DNA of 64,000 bases, from positions 414,110,031 to 414,174,030 of the forward strand of contig NC_066583.1 of NCBI RefSeq assembly GCF_024323335.1. Reading direction: 5' to 3'. Origin of the DNA: Lathyrus oleraceus (Eukaryota; Streptophyta; Magnoliopsida; Fabales; Fabaceae). The notes beneath the pieces are model-generated. The model worked only from the letters and a program-made list of their open reading frames with translations, did no database searches and had not been told where the DNA came from. Both the position numbers and the translations under genes were made by a program. Below, piece after piece: positions 30,013 through 42,404 of the stretch (position 1 is the first letter of the stretch; the number at the start of each line of letters is the position of its first letter).

Positions 30013-32063
30013 TTAAGCATATGTAAGGTCCTAATTCTAAGTCGTTTCTCCTTTTTGCATTGGGTTCACATAAATAAAGACAAATAAACACAAAGCAACA
30101 ATATATTTATACAATAATGAGCTCAAATGAGCAAAAGGAAAATGACATAAACATAAAATATGAGCTCAAGTGAGCAAAGTAAAAAGCAATATGAATAAAT
30201 GAGCAAGAAATAAAGTGCATTAAAGTAAATTGCAAGAAATTAAATGTTTGAATTAAAGTTAGTGATTAGTAGTCAATGTTAGTCTGTCATAAGACAATTT
30301 AGCGCTATGTTAAGCAATCGTAAGTGGCCTAATGTAGTAGTCACACCTATCTGAGGCCAGTCAATAAAACTAAAGGCAAATAAACACAAGTTAGAGATCA
30401 TGACTAGTAAGCCAAGCTCCTACAACTTGCCATGCCAAAAGAAAACAAGAAAGCCTTGTATGGATTTTGGGTTTTTTGCTTGACCAAGATGCAACCTATC
30501 ATGGACACAAAGCAATTCACTTGATGTTTGATCAAGTTGAATTTGATTTAGATCAAAGAAGGTTAAGCCTCTCATATGTCAAGACTAACCACAAATCATT
30601 AACTCATTGGCCAAAATAAAAAGAAGAAGTGAGATGAAGATGAAATGGACAAAAGAAGAAACCAAACATCAAATACAATTGGTCAAAATAGAATTGAATC
30701 ATCATCACCCAATGTAAAACAGAAGAGAAATGAAGATTAGAAGTCAACAAAGTCAATACATTTTTTTGGTATTTTTTGGAATTAAAATAAATGAAAAATA
30801 AAATGAACAAAATACGGTCAAACCTCAAATTCAATTCAAATCAACTTCAACAAGTCCAATTGAATCATCATAGGTCTAACATGGTCAAACAAGGTTTGAC
30901 AAATTTTCTCAACATTTTTTGAAAACAGAAACTATTTTAAAATCAATTAAAAACAATAAAATATAACACAAATGAATTAAAATCTCAAATAAATCTCAAA
31001 TCATTTAAGAAATTGATGAGAATATTTTTCATAGACTTATCATGATCCATATGGGTTAAGAAAATATTTTTGGAATTTTTGGATATCAAAAAGTAATTTA
31101 AAATGAATTAAAAACTATTAAAAACAAAATAATTCACAAGAAATATTAAATGAAGTCACAAAAATAATTAAAAATCAGATTATAAAACTAGATTTTTCAA
31201 GAAATTTTTTAGTGTTGGTCTCATATTTTTGTGACTCCAAATAAAATAGTTATGAATTTTTGAAAATAAGCGGATTAAAAAAAAATAAAACAGAAAAATA
31301 GAAAATGCCAAAAATCCAGGAGCGCTGGATCCATTTCACTAAATGACATGGACACATCCAATGGATCAAAAGCGCTGGCATACCATAGTCATGAGTCAAG
31401 CGCGAAATAAAACTAATTAAAAAAAGTCAAAAGAACCAAAGGCCATGATTAGATCATTTAATTATCATCCAATGGCTCAAACTCATCCACGTGGAGATGG
31501 TGGTGGAAACCACCATCTTCTCCGGTGGATCAACCAACTCCGGCCACCAGCTGCAGGTTTTTGAACCTCAACCAAAACTCACGAGCCAGGTACCAAAATG
31601 AAGTTGGGGTGATGTACATTACTCCTGTAACCTTGGATTTTCCTCAAAATCTCTATCAAGTGAGAAATCTGAGCTTGAACATCCTGGTATGCAAACTGAA
31701 AAGCTTTAAATCATAAAATCAAGACCACCACTGGCCTGCCTCTTGATCGAGGACTTCAGAAAACCATTTGAACACAAGCAATTCACATTTAATGATGAGA
31801 TTCAGATCAAAATAGTTTGATGATAAACCTTTGAAGTGTAGCTTTAAACAACACGATCTGCTCCAATTCTTACTCCCACTTTGATCAGAAGATGATGATG
31901 ATGCAAGGCTTAGGAATTGGAACTTGAACATCAACTGATTGTGTTGAAATTCAAGTTTGAAATTGAGAAATAAAAATCAGAATTCCTTTGAGTATGATTG
32001 GGTTTTCACTTATGCATAGTTTCTGGTTTCCTTGAGGTTGTGATTTCAATGAGCTAAGGCATG

Positions 32064-32071
32064 TATTTATA
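32064..32071 (-). promoter_or_regulatory. TATA box, element C 3' LTR
   Basis: The minus strand reads TATAAATA in CAGCTATAAATACATGCC, 1.5 kb into the LTR and equivalent to 50269-50276. Confidence 0.7.
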
Positions 32072-33564
32072 GCTGAGTTGAAGGCAAGGCAAGGTAGAAC
32101 TCGTGTGCATGAAGCTTTGGGTCCTCCATGCATGGGCCTGTACAGGCGCATGTGAGGCCCAAAATCAAGTGCAAATGCAATCTGATATCATACCAAATTG
32201 AAATGGACGTGCATTCTGAATTGCAATAGCTTGTGCATGAAGATTCCATGTGAATTACATATTTGGACCTACACATTCATCTCTTCGAAAGTCCCATATC
32301 TAAAATCCAAAGATAGGCATGTGAGTAATGGTTGGAAAGGTCTTAACATAAGGAACAAAAGCTATGTTTGGAAAAAATCCATTTGGACTTTGGAAATTTA
32401 TGAAAATTGGCCTTGAAGTTTGAGGTACCAAACATGTATTTGAAAAATTTGCCAAAAATGATCAACTTCAAGCCCTTTTGTTTCAATGATGCAAGCCTCA
32501 AATCAAAAACCTCCAACATAATAGTTGTAGATCTTTTCAATATGATCAATTTGGACTTAAATATTCCATCATTTGGTTTTTTGATGAGAACGTTATGGGC
32601 ACATGAAGTTGGACATTTTCGACATTCAATGGTTTGTATTATCACATGTGTTTATTTCAGGATAATGAAATTTTGTCCAATATAACATTTGAATTAGACA
32701 TCTTAAGATTTCCAATGCATTTGGTCTCACCTAAAAATCATAAAAAAGGAAGAAGTTAGGTCTTTGGGAAGTTGACCTAAAATTAGGGTTTTAGTCAAAA
32801 TGACCTATAATGTTTTGAAATGAATGATGACATTCCAAGTTTAAAATGGATTTTTGATGAACATGAAAGTTGTTCATATGGTTCGTAATAACATTCTTTC
32901 TCTTGGGGTCATCTTCAGTTGACAAACACATCAAAAGTTAGGTCTCAGTGGATCTCAATTTAGTCAGTTGACTTGACTGGTCAACTTCTAAAAGCCAAAC
33001 TTCAAATCTTGATGAATGAATGATTGAGGATACTTACATAGACTCATGTATGCATAAAATAATGAATTAAAGAACTTCCCTTTATTGAATTTGATCATAG
33101 GTTGAGGTTGCTTCATGAGCAAGGCACAGTTAATGCATAGTTGAATTAGGGTTTCCTTTGGAAACAATCCTCAAGCCCTATGGTTGGTCTTGATCAAATT
33201 GGAAAATTGAGATACTTGGGAGACATATATGATGATTGAGAGCTTTGTGGACCATTGTCATGCTTGCTTTCACCTTCATCTAGCCATTTCAATAAGCATA
33301 GGAACCTCCTAGGAGCATGGGCACATGTCATCACTTGAGCTTCAAAACAAGAGATGTTAGTGACATATTTTTGTGCTTTTGGTTAGTAAACAAAATAAGA
33401 AAAGAAGTAATATACAATTCAAGCATTCTTGGTGGTCTCAAACTAACTCACACAAGTCCAAACCCAAGGGTTAAGGAGCCACACATGCTATGATCCTTGA
33501 GGCAATGCAATGAGTACCGATATGATGCCATGAGGGATCTTAGGGTCCAAATTAGGGTCTTACA

Positions 33565-33580
33565 GATTCCCCTATTTAAG
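33565..33580 (-). other. Polypurine tract, element C
   Basis: The minus strand reads CTTAAATAGGGGAATC immediately before the LTR TGTAAG. Confidence 0.75.
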
Positions 33581-34040
33581 GTCATTCTAGTCGGATATAT
33601 GAAGGTTAAAATCTTCGCCTCGACGAGGTAGAATGGGCTTAAATAATAACAAAGTGACGATTTTTGGTCCCTAAGAGACCTCATGATGCAAATGTATGCA
33701 TGCAAAAGTTAATACTCTATGGGGAAATATGGCCACACAGGAAAAGAAATCAGAGAAAGACTGAAAGTCCATAGGAGTAGTACACTCACTAGGGAGACAG
33801 AGACTCTGGGGAAAATAGGGTAAAATGCGTGAGCAGGTCACGACATGAATACTTGCTGGGAGACACGAAGGGATTCTATGAAAATAAATCACTAGAAAGA
33901 CCCGAGCTGACCAAAAGATGCATGTATTAGGGAATATGCCAATACAACAAAACTATCCACAAAGGATACTTCGGATAAAAATCCGGACTCAGACGGGGAA
34001 ATCCACAAAGCACTCAGCTGAGGAAGCAACAACAAGATAT

Positions 34041-34860
34041 TACCGGTTACTGGGTAATAAACTCAAGAAGAGACATGTGATTAAAACACCGATATGAGGG
34101 TGAGCGAAAAACACGCTCAGGGAGAAAGAATATCTAAGACCGGTATAAGGGTGAGAGATATCAATCATCCGAAAATTCTGAGGAGGACCCAAAAGGCACC
34201 TCGTTCAATAAAAATCTGACTCCACAGGGGACAAAAGTCACAATAGGGAGCAGAAGGAAGGAACACCAGGGATACCGGTTACTGGGCGGATAATATGTGA
34301 CCAACTAGGCGTGAATTGGCAACAAATCCAAGACACTCATCATCTAAAAGGAGGGCTGAAAAAGCAAACTCGATTTACAGGATGGACATTCGATTCCATA
34401 AGAAAAAAGCATGAGATATATTATCTATTACCGTCAGAACGTAGATAACATACTCGCATGGAAGATTATCCACAACCGATTACTGGGTTAATAAAGGATA
34501 AATCGATCGAAAAAAGAAAGGGCATCGGGATATCGGTTACTGGGTATAAAATGATGACCAATCAAAAGGAGAAACAATCATTACCAAACAGGGGTAAATG
34601 AAAGATGACTCGCTGGGGATGAATTTCTTGGTAAGGGCAATTATCCCTGAGAGATATATCACCGGTTACTGGGTGGTATACTCAAAAATGAAGAAATATC
34701 AATATCGAATATTGGATAAAGATAACCAACAAAGAGGGGATTACATCTACTGGTTACTGGGTAGAAAACCACAGAGATAGGACTTACAACTACCGGTTAC
34801 TGGGTAGAAGGCCAAAAGATCCACTGGGGAAAGGATGAACAATTACTGGTTACTGAGCAA
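34041..34860 (-). repeat. Interspersed motif array in element C 3' tract
   Basis: The plus strand shows ACCGGTTACTGGGTA or close variants at about 34042, 34274, 34475, 34533, 34663, 34749, 34793 and 34846, at irregular spacing. The sense version, TACCCAGTAACCGGT, is the second motif of the arrays in A and E, so it is older than the split between the subfamilies. Confidence 0.8.
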
Positions 34861-37158
34861 TTGAACAACCAAACCAACAGGGAACTGCAGGGAAATAACA
34901 ACAAAAGGAGTCAATCTAGGAACAAACTAGAGAGACACAATGAAACAAGACTCAACCCAATGAGGATATAACTCAGGGGAGTGATTCCATCCCAATACAT
35001 ATTTAGGGAGGAAACTGAAACAATAATCATCCACGAGGACATAACTCAGTGGGGAATGATGAAGGAAAGATAGACACTTTCTGCCTACAGGGCTGACTCT
35101 ATATGGAGAGATCAGACACAATCATCTGCTTGGGGAAGAACATTTCACCAATAGCAGGAGATTACAAGCAAAGATATATGGAAAAGAATGCATCATGAAT
35201 ATATGAATGCTATAATTATGCATGTATATGCATGGTTTATGTATGATTAATGCTGACAATCAGACATATATAACACGAACAGGTCCGAGAATCAATGGAC
35301 GGACATCCGGTATAACATCTCACAAGAGAAAGGCCAGGCCCATAGGAGAAATCAAATATGTTGGGGAGCATCAAATACTAGGAGACACCAATCACTGCTG
35401 GAGACAAAGACCACTGCTGGGATCAAAGACCACTGCTGGGGTCAAGCAAAGGTCACAGTCGTCGACCTGCCAGGGATTTTCCAACAAATCTTGGGAACAT
35501 GCAGAGAGATTGATAAGTTCTGTCATTGAAGAATTCTACTGGGGATCTTATTAGGGGAACATGTGAGACTCTGTGGGGAACAACCACCAAACAGATACAC
35601 ATGAATCAAGTATTCTCTTCTAACTGCTGGACGAGATGTCTCTGCTACCGGGAGGAGGAGCAAATTGCTCCGCTGGGGAAAGGAAACAACACATCTTTCT
35701 CGAAATCTCTCAATACTGGAAAATGTCTTCCACTCAGAGGGGAATATACAGAGTCACCGCCAGGGTTTTTCTGTTGAACAAACAAAAGATCCATCGTAGA
35801 GGAAACTCTACTAGAGAGCTCAACATGGATAAGATCCATCATAGAAGAAACTCTACTGGGGAACCTATCAAAGGAAGGATATGAAACTCTGTAGGGACCA
35901 ACCACCAAACAAAAGTTCTATCAATCAAAACATTTCCTCTTATCTGCTGGAGAGACATCTCTGCTAGGAGGAGAGAGAACCAATTGCACCGGTGGGAAAG
36001 GTAACAGCATCTTCACCACCAACTCAAGTTAGAGGAAACCTTCCAATAAGGAGGGAAAACAAATTATTAGGCTCTAATCAGGCAACTCCATTACGGATAG
36101 ACTGCTGGCGACCATACTAGGGATAGTCTACTTTGAGCAACCCTGTTGGGGATGAGTCATAAGCCAACCTGCTGAGGATAACCTCAAGTATCTCCGGAAG
36201 AACTATTCTGGCTAAGGGAAACGGAAACGGATCCTTCGTCAATATGTGCCATGCTAGGGTTGAAAAGGGGAACAAACCCTTCACCAACTGCTCTAAGCAA
36301 CCATTGATAAGGAGATACCTAAAAGATAACTATGCAGGGAACACATGTTCACTTCTACTTTGGACTTCTACTCATGCTGGGAATTTCTATTCACTAGGGA
36401 AAGACAAACTTCCTCGTGAATAGATAGCATATCAACTTTTATCAATCTATAAGGGATTTTAGGTCAGTCCATACAAGGGATGACAACCATATAATTGATA
36501 AAACACAAATGCTAGACTCAGACTCCCTAGGGAGTTGAGGATGTTCAACTCTTTCTGTGCTCTCTGAGGAGACGGCCTGAAAGATGATGAAGAGGATACA
36601 AACATGCCAGAATGTATGAACAAATGTCTTACCCTTTTGGGGATCATACTATCCTTGGGAGAGCACTGAAGACATTCCATTTATCCTTTCAGTCATTGTG
36701 AATGTTCACCTTGTTTAAAAACAGTTTATAAAAACCTTATTTGTTTAAAACAATGATATTTATCAATTAAAACATGAAAACATTTGTTAAGCAGAAATAA
36801 ATAAGAGTGCAAAGAATTGAGTAAAGGCTCAAATTTATTTGATAGAATGGCAGTCCGCAAATGGCGAGACTCCATGGATCTTTACATATTTGAAGTTGGT
36901 GATATATATTGGAAAAAAGGCTACATTGAACATAATGACCATTCCTCCACCAACTCTGAATCCAATGTATTCGATGCTCCAGTTGACGATGACTGAGCGA
37001 GAATCTTTGACAGAAGACGGCTTGTAGAACAAAGTCTTGTCAGGATGCAGTTACTTTCCAAAATCCCTAATTTTTGCCTAGATTGCCCCAGGGTGAGGTA
37101 CTCAATCTAGCAGGATATATATTCATTTTTTTTATGTCTCTAACTTTTTCCTCGACCG

Positions 37159-37216
37159 CCCTTTCGGGTTTTCAATCCACCGAGACGCTCATTTTTGCCT
37201 AAGTTGCCCTTTCGGG
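37159..37216 (-). repeat. Two CCCGAAAGGG mini-hairpins after pol, element C
   Basis: CCCGAAAGGG (minus sense) at 37168-37159 and 37216-37207, inside repeated context GAAAACCCGAAAGGGC. Each could form a 3-bp stem closed by a GAAA tetraloop. They lie 34-91 bp after the pol stop. Confidence 0.5.
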
Positions 37217-37249
37217 TTTTCAACTTAGCGAGCTATTCTGTTTTTATTT

Positions 37250-38630
37250 TTAGGTGAAGTATTTCTTGACTGCATCTGAATTCACAGGATGAGTGAAATC
37301 CTCCGCATCCATAGGTGTAAGCATCAAAGCACCGACTGAAAAGGCTCTCTTAACAACATATGGACCTCCATTGTTTGGAGTCCACTTGCCCCTGGAATCG
37401 GGCGCGAAAGACAAAACATTCTTGAGCATGAGGTCACCTTCTCAGAACACACGAGGCTTGACCTTCTTATCAAAGTCTTTCTTCATCCTTTGCTGATACA
37501 AGTAACCATGGCACATGGCAGTTAATCTCTTCTCTTCAATCAAATCCAGTTGGTCATAACGACTCTGAACCCATTCAGCCTCGGTCAACTTGGCTTCCAT
37601 CAAGATTCTCATTGATGGGATCTCAACCTCCACGGGGAGCACAGCCTCCATGCCATATACAAGAGAGAAAGGGGTTGCCCCTGTTGAAGTGCAGACAGAG
37701 GTACGATAGCCATGCAAGGCAAATGGCAGCATCTCATGCCAATCTTTGTACCTAACAACTATCTTCTGGATAATCTACTTGATGTTCTTGTTAGCAGCTT
37801 CAACAACCCCATTCATCTTGGGTCTGTAGGGAAAAGAATTATGATGTGCAGTCTTGAACTCTCTACACAACTCTTTCATCATCTTGTTGTTCAAGTTGTA
37901 TCCATTATCTGTAATGATCTTGTCTGGCACACCATACCGGCATATTGATTCTTGATAAACTTCACAACCACCTGCCTGGTCACATTTGCATATGATGTCG
38001 CTTTAACCCATTTGGTGAAGTAATCAATTTCTACGAGAATAAAACGGTGACCATTAGATGCCTTTGGCTCTATCATGCCAATCATGTCAATTCCCCACAT
38101 GGAGAAAGGCCATGGTGATGAAATAACATTCAGAAGTGTCGGGGGAATACGAATCTTATGCGCATAAATCTGACACTTGTGGCTTTTCTTCACATATTTG
38201 CAGCAGTCAGACTCCATTGTCAGCCAATAGTAGCCTGCTCTCAACATCTTCTTTGCCATGGCATGTCCATTGGAATGAGTACCAAATGAACCCTCGTGGA
38301 CTTCAGTCATCAACAGGTCTGCTTCGTGTCTATCCACGCATCTAAGCAAGACCATGTCAAAATTCCTCTTATAAAGCACATCACCATTGAGGTAGAAACT
38401 TCCAGATAATCTTCTCAAAGTCTTCTTTTCTTTAACAGATGCCCCAGACAGGTAAATCTGACTTTGGAGAAAGCATTTGATATAAAAATACCATGGATTA
38501 TCATCTTTCATTTCTTCAACTGCAAATACGTAAGCTGGTCTATCCAAGCGCATCACAGTAATATTGGGGACTTCATTCCAATATTTCACCACAATCATGG
38601 ACGCAAGCGTAGCAAGATCATCTGCCATCC
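37250..38630 (-). pseudogene. Element C integrase
   Basis: DDE integrase that joins element DNA to the genome; the only integrase in the window. The zinc-binding region is HEGSFGTH...SDCCKYVKKSHKC, with Ser where a Cys of the C-x2-C pair is expected. The catalytic core has WGIDMIG (Asp codon 38088-38086), TDNG (Asp 37909-37907) and GVVEAAN (Glu 37801-37799), with exactly 35 residues between the last two. The C-terminal part reads HGYRTSVCTSTGATPF, YGMEAVLPVEVEIPS and ends VKKYFT with TAA at 37252-37250. Lesions: a frameshift near 37955, TAG near 37773 and TGA near 37454 (probably Arg originally). No chromodomain, as expected for Tat elements. Confidence 0.9.
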
Positions 38631-39090
38631 GATTCTCATCTCGAGGAATATGATGGAAGTCAACTTCAGTAAAGAAAGTTGAAATCCTCCTCACGTAATC
38701 TCTGTATGGGATGAGGCCAGGATGATTCGTCTCCCATTCACCCTTAATCTGATTAACAATAAGGGACGAATCACTATAAACATCAAGATGTTTGATCCTA
38801 AGATCAATACATTCTTCCAAATCCATAATACAGGCCTCATATTCCGCTATATTGTTCGTGCATTTGAAAGTTAGCCTTGCTGTAAAAGGAAAACATGTGC
38901 CGTGAGGAGTAATAATCACTGCCCAATACCATTTCCATATTGATTAACAACGCCATCGAACACCATGCCCCATCGGGAACCAGGCCCTGGCCCTTCATTG
39001 AGCGTAGGCTCATCGCAATCTTTCATCTTCAAATACAGAATCTCCTCATCGGGGAAGTCGTACTGAACAGACTGATAATCACAATTGGTA
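38631..39090 (-). pseudogene. Element C archaeal-type RNase H
   Basis: Blocks match A: WGMVFDG, NNIAEYEACIMDLEE, YSDSSLIVNQIKGEWE, HHIPRDENRMADD. Gly-Asp-Ser of A is Ser-Asp-Ser here, keeping the Asp. A one-base deletion near 38925 (GGGCAGTG for GGGGCAGTG) and a frame break near 39090 cut it off from the first RNase H. Confidence 0.85.
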
Positions 39091-39412
39091 GATGTGCCAA
39101 GTGGTCAGCCAAGATACTACCTTTAATAGCTTTCTGAGATCGATACTCAATGTCATACTCAGACAATAGCATCTGCAAACGGGCAATCCTCTCAGTTAAA
39201 GTAGGCTTCTCAAAGATATACTTGATTGGATCCATTTTGGATATCAACCAAGTAGTATGATTCAACATATACTGGCATAAACGCTTGGCAGCCCAAGCCA
39301 AAGCACAACATGTTTTCTCAAGCATTGAGTACCGAGACTCACAATCGGTGAACTTCTTACTCAAGTAGTATATGGGATATTCTTTCTTTCCTGATTCATC
39401 TTGTTGACCCTA
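39091..39412 (-). pseudogene. Element C RT-linked RNase H
   Basis: Open from 39364 after an in-frame TAG at 39410 (Leu in A). Shows KKFTDCESRYSMLEKTCCAL, TTWLISKMDPIKYIFEKPT and EYDIEYRSQKAIKGS. Ends in a frameshift near 39090 where A reads DYQSVQYDF. Confidence 0.85.
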
Positions 39413-40703
39413 TACACAACCCATGGAGTCATCAAGCACAGTCAAGTACATACTCAATGGTCTCCCTTCAACAGGCGGAGACAGAATCAGAGGTTCTAAC
39501 AAATACTCTTTGATACTGTCAAAGGCTTTCTGGAAATCCTCAGTCCAATCATGACATTGATCTTTCTGGAGGAGCTTGAATATAGGCGCACATGTGGCAG
39601 TCATGTGGGATATAAATCTGGAAATATAATTCAAGCGGCCAAGAAAATCTCGGACTTGCTTCTCAGTTTTGGGCGCAGGCATCTCTTGTATTACTTTGAC
39701 CTTGGCAGGGTCAACTTCAATACCTCTTTCACTGACGATAAAGCCCAATAACTTGCCGGAACGGACTCCAAATGTACACTTGTTCGGATTCAGGCGGAGC
39801 TTGAATTTCCTCAAATGCTGGAAAAGCTTCAACAAGTGCTCTACATGTTCAACTTCCGTTTTTGACTTTGCAATCATATCATCAACAAACACCTCGATCT
39901 CCTTGTGCATCATATCATGAAACAAGGTAGTCATAGCTCGTTGATACGTGGCTCCTGCGTTCTTCAAACCAAAGAGCATCACTCCATAACAGAATGTTCC
40001 CCAAGGTGTGATGAATGTTGTCTTCTCCATATCCTCAGGTGCCATTTTGAGTTGGTTATAACCGGAAAATCCGTCCATAAATGAGAAGACATTGAATTTA
40101 GTTGTATTATCTACCAACATATCAATGTGTGGTAGAGGAAAATCATCTTTCAGAATAGCTTTATTCAAGTCTCGATAGTCCACAGACATTCGGACTTTTC
40201 CATCTTTCTTAGGCACGGGCACAATATTGGCCACCCATTGAGGATATGTAGAAGTCACCAGAAACCCCACATTAATTTTCTTATGAACTTCTTCTTTAAT
40301 CTTCACTGCCATATCAGGATGAGTTCTTTTGAGCTTCTGCTTCACGGGCACACACTCAGGCTTCAACGGCAAGAAATGTTGCACAATATCAGTATCTAAA
40401 CCAGGCATGTCTTCATACGACCAGGCAAAGACGTCGACGTATTCTCGTAGCAAATTAATCAACCCCTTCTTCACAGACTCTTCAAGGAGTGCCCCAATCT
40501 TCACCTCACGAACACAATCTTCAGACCCCAAGTTGACTGTTTCCAGATTCTCAAGATGCGGCTGAATGATCTTCTCTTCGTGCTCAAGCAAACGGGTAAT
40601 CTCATCAGGAATCTCTTCAACATCATCTTCTTCTGCCTCAAATACAGGGAACTCAAAGTTAGGAGATGGTGTTGGATCATTATGTTCAATGGAGTTGATC
40701 AAC
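39410..40703 (-). pseudogene. Element C reverse transcriptase (longest intact domain in the window)
   Basis: 430 codons without a stop directly after the intron acceptor. Acidic linker (EAEEDDVEEIPDEI), KPECVPVKQKLKR, FMDGFSGYNQLKMAPED, FITPWGTFCYGV, then the catalytic box FVDD at 39889-39878, intact. Thumb: TEKQVRDFLGRLNYISRFIS. The frame reaches the first RNase H (YLTVLDDSMGCV) before TAG at 39410. This domain looks functional on its own, but the polyprotein is broken on both sides. Confidence 0.93.
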
Positions 40704-40969
40704 CTGTATAATGATTTTGAGTATAAAAGAGATTTCAGAGTTCAAACAAGGAAAATCATTATGCAGATGAAAAGATTGATTTTATTCTCTTTTTTAGGGT
40801 TTTATGGTGATCACCAATTTCATGCAAAAAGAAAAAAGGAAAAATAATTTGGAAAACAAACATTTAACATGTGCTTATTGAATGATATCATTGTATTAAT
40901 ATGCCAACAATGTCATCACATCTCCTTTTGGCATAGGAGAAGGGTTTTTAAACAAAATGAACATATTAC
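40704..40969 (-). other. Ogre pro-RT intron, element C (266 bp)
   Basis: The minus strand reads CCAC|GTAATA at 40969 and ATTATACAG|GTTGATC ending at 40704. The codon AC|G plus TTG ATC AAC keeps frame in phase 2, as in A and B. Size and position are conserved although the interior has diverged. Confidence 0.9.
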
Positions 40970-42404
40970 GTGGACTTGTGGACAACTGTTGGAACATCAA
41001 CAGCGACCCAATTATTGCAGATTCCACCAGGTATGACGAAGTTGCCCAAATCTTGCTCTTCATCATCTTCAACAATGGCAGCAGCCTCTTGGTCTTCAAC
41101 CGTGTGGATAAAACCACCACTCTGGAGCAACCCACGCTCGTTGGAAATGCCTGAAGAGTACCCTATGCCAGCCCGAGATTTATTATCTTCCAGCTTGATC
41201 ATTTGTCCTAAACAAGTAGTTCCACCATGCTCAATGGCCAACTTCGCATCATTGTAGGAAGCAAATGAAGAATGTCCTTTCCTTGAAGGCTCAGCAATAG
41301 GCAAGGCTTGGAACGGAGTCCCTACCTTATTCTCAACGTCTATATAGGAAAATTAAGATAAATGGCTAACCAAGAAAGCCTTCTCTCACCCTATCACCAC
41401 CAACTTCTCTTTCTTAACGAACTTCAACTTCTGATGTAGGATGGATGTGACGGCACCTGTCTCGTGAATCCATGCTCTGCCAAGCAAACAACTATATGAC
41501 GGATGAATATCCATGACCTGGAAAGTGATATGGAAATCACTAGGTCCAATCTTGATCGGGAGTTCTACTTCACCGATCACAGTTTTCCTCGATCCATCAA
41601 AAGCTTTCACAACCACTCCACTCTGCCTCATGGAAGGCCCCTGGTAAGAAAGTTTGGCCAAAGTGGATTTCGGCAACACATTGAGTGATGACCATGTGTC
41701 TATACACAGGTTAGACAAGGCATCATCCTTGCAGTTCATTGAAATGTGTAGAGCCAAATTGTGGTCTTTTCCCTCCTCGGGAAGATCAGCATCACAAAAG
41801 CTCAAATTGTTAGAAGCAGTTATGTTTGCAATAATGCTATCAAACTGCTCAATAGTGACATCGTGATCCCCGTATGCCACGTCCAACACCCTCTGCAAAG
41901 CTTTGCGGTGTGGCTCCGAATTCATCAAAAAAGATAGCACAAATATCTTTTATGGAGTTTGTAGCAACTAATTATCCATATTATATTCGCTCCTCTTTAT
42001 GAGCCTCAGCATCTCATCATAGTCCTCTTTCAAGATGCCATGCTGGCCAACCAGGACAGGAGCTTTTACAGGCTTATCAACAACAGGGTCAACGCCCTTC
42101 ACAACAAGTGCCGGATTCGAAGAAGAAATCCCCACAGGACCGGCATGATTAATAACAGAAGTTCTTCTCACGTCATCTTGGGATTTCGGCGGCGCCGAGA
42201 AAACACGACCACTGCGGGTCACACCACTAACATCAGAAATGCTTACTACGGAAGTCGAGGGCAACAACACCTCCTTTCCATCTTCTAGCATTACTGAGTT
42301 GTACCTGTAAGGAACAACTTTATCAGATGAGTACGGGACAGGGCCCGCTGGCTTGATTACAAGAGATGGAGAAACCTTCTTCTTGTTGCCATCATATCTG
42401 GCAA
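40970..42404 (-). pseudogene. Element C protease region
   Basis: Conserved flanks NLALHISMNCKDDALS and SLNVLPKSTLAKLSYQG surround DTWSS at 41700-41689, where A has DTGSS. The Gly of the D-T/S-G active site is Trp, which should abolish activity. Two in-frame stops lie near 41950-41970 (TAG, TAA) and more near 41345-41390. The tail PIAEPSRKG...GGFIHTVEDQEAAAIVEDDEEQD runs open to the intron donor. Confidence 0.88.

Larger units (their letters stand above)
28720..33564 (-). repeat. Element C 3' LTR (4845 bp)
   Basis: On the minus strand it starts TGTAAGACCC at 33564, directly after the PPT, and ends CCCCGCTACA at 28720. It pairs with 46967-51798. It has one copy of the U3 motif (32797-32813), because a ~26-bp piece with the second copy, seen in the 5' LTR at 50841-50866, is missing. 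It keeps a ~28-bp piece near 28879-28906 that the 5' LTR lacks. Confidence 0.93.
33581..37249 (-). other. Element C 3' non-coding tract (3.7 kb)
   Basis: No coding frame with family similarity. It is built from short recurrent pieces: a TACCCAGTAACCGGTA array (34041-34860, minus sense), many CCCCAGCAG-type boxes around 35400-36300, and two GAAA-loop mini-hairpins near 37159-37216. The part near 36780-37030 matches the start of element E. Long non-coding tracts after pol are usual in Ogre. Confidence 0.8.

Noticed and set aside
35222..35777. Plus-strand frames in the C 3' tract (110 and 83 codons)
   Set aside because: Antisense to the element, no similarity to any family, and the stretch is made of short CTGGGGA-type repeats.
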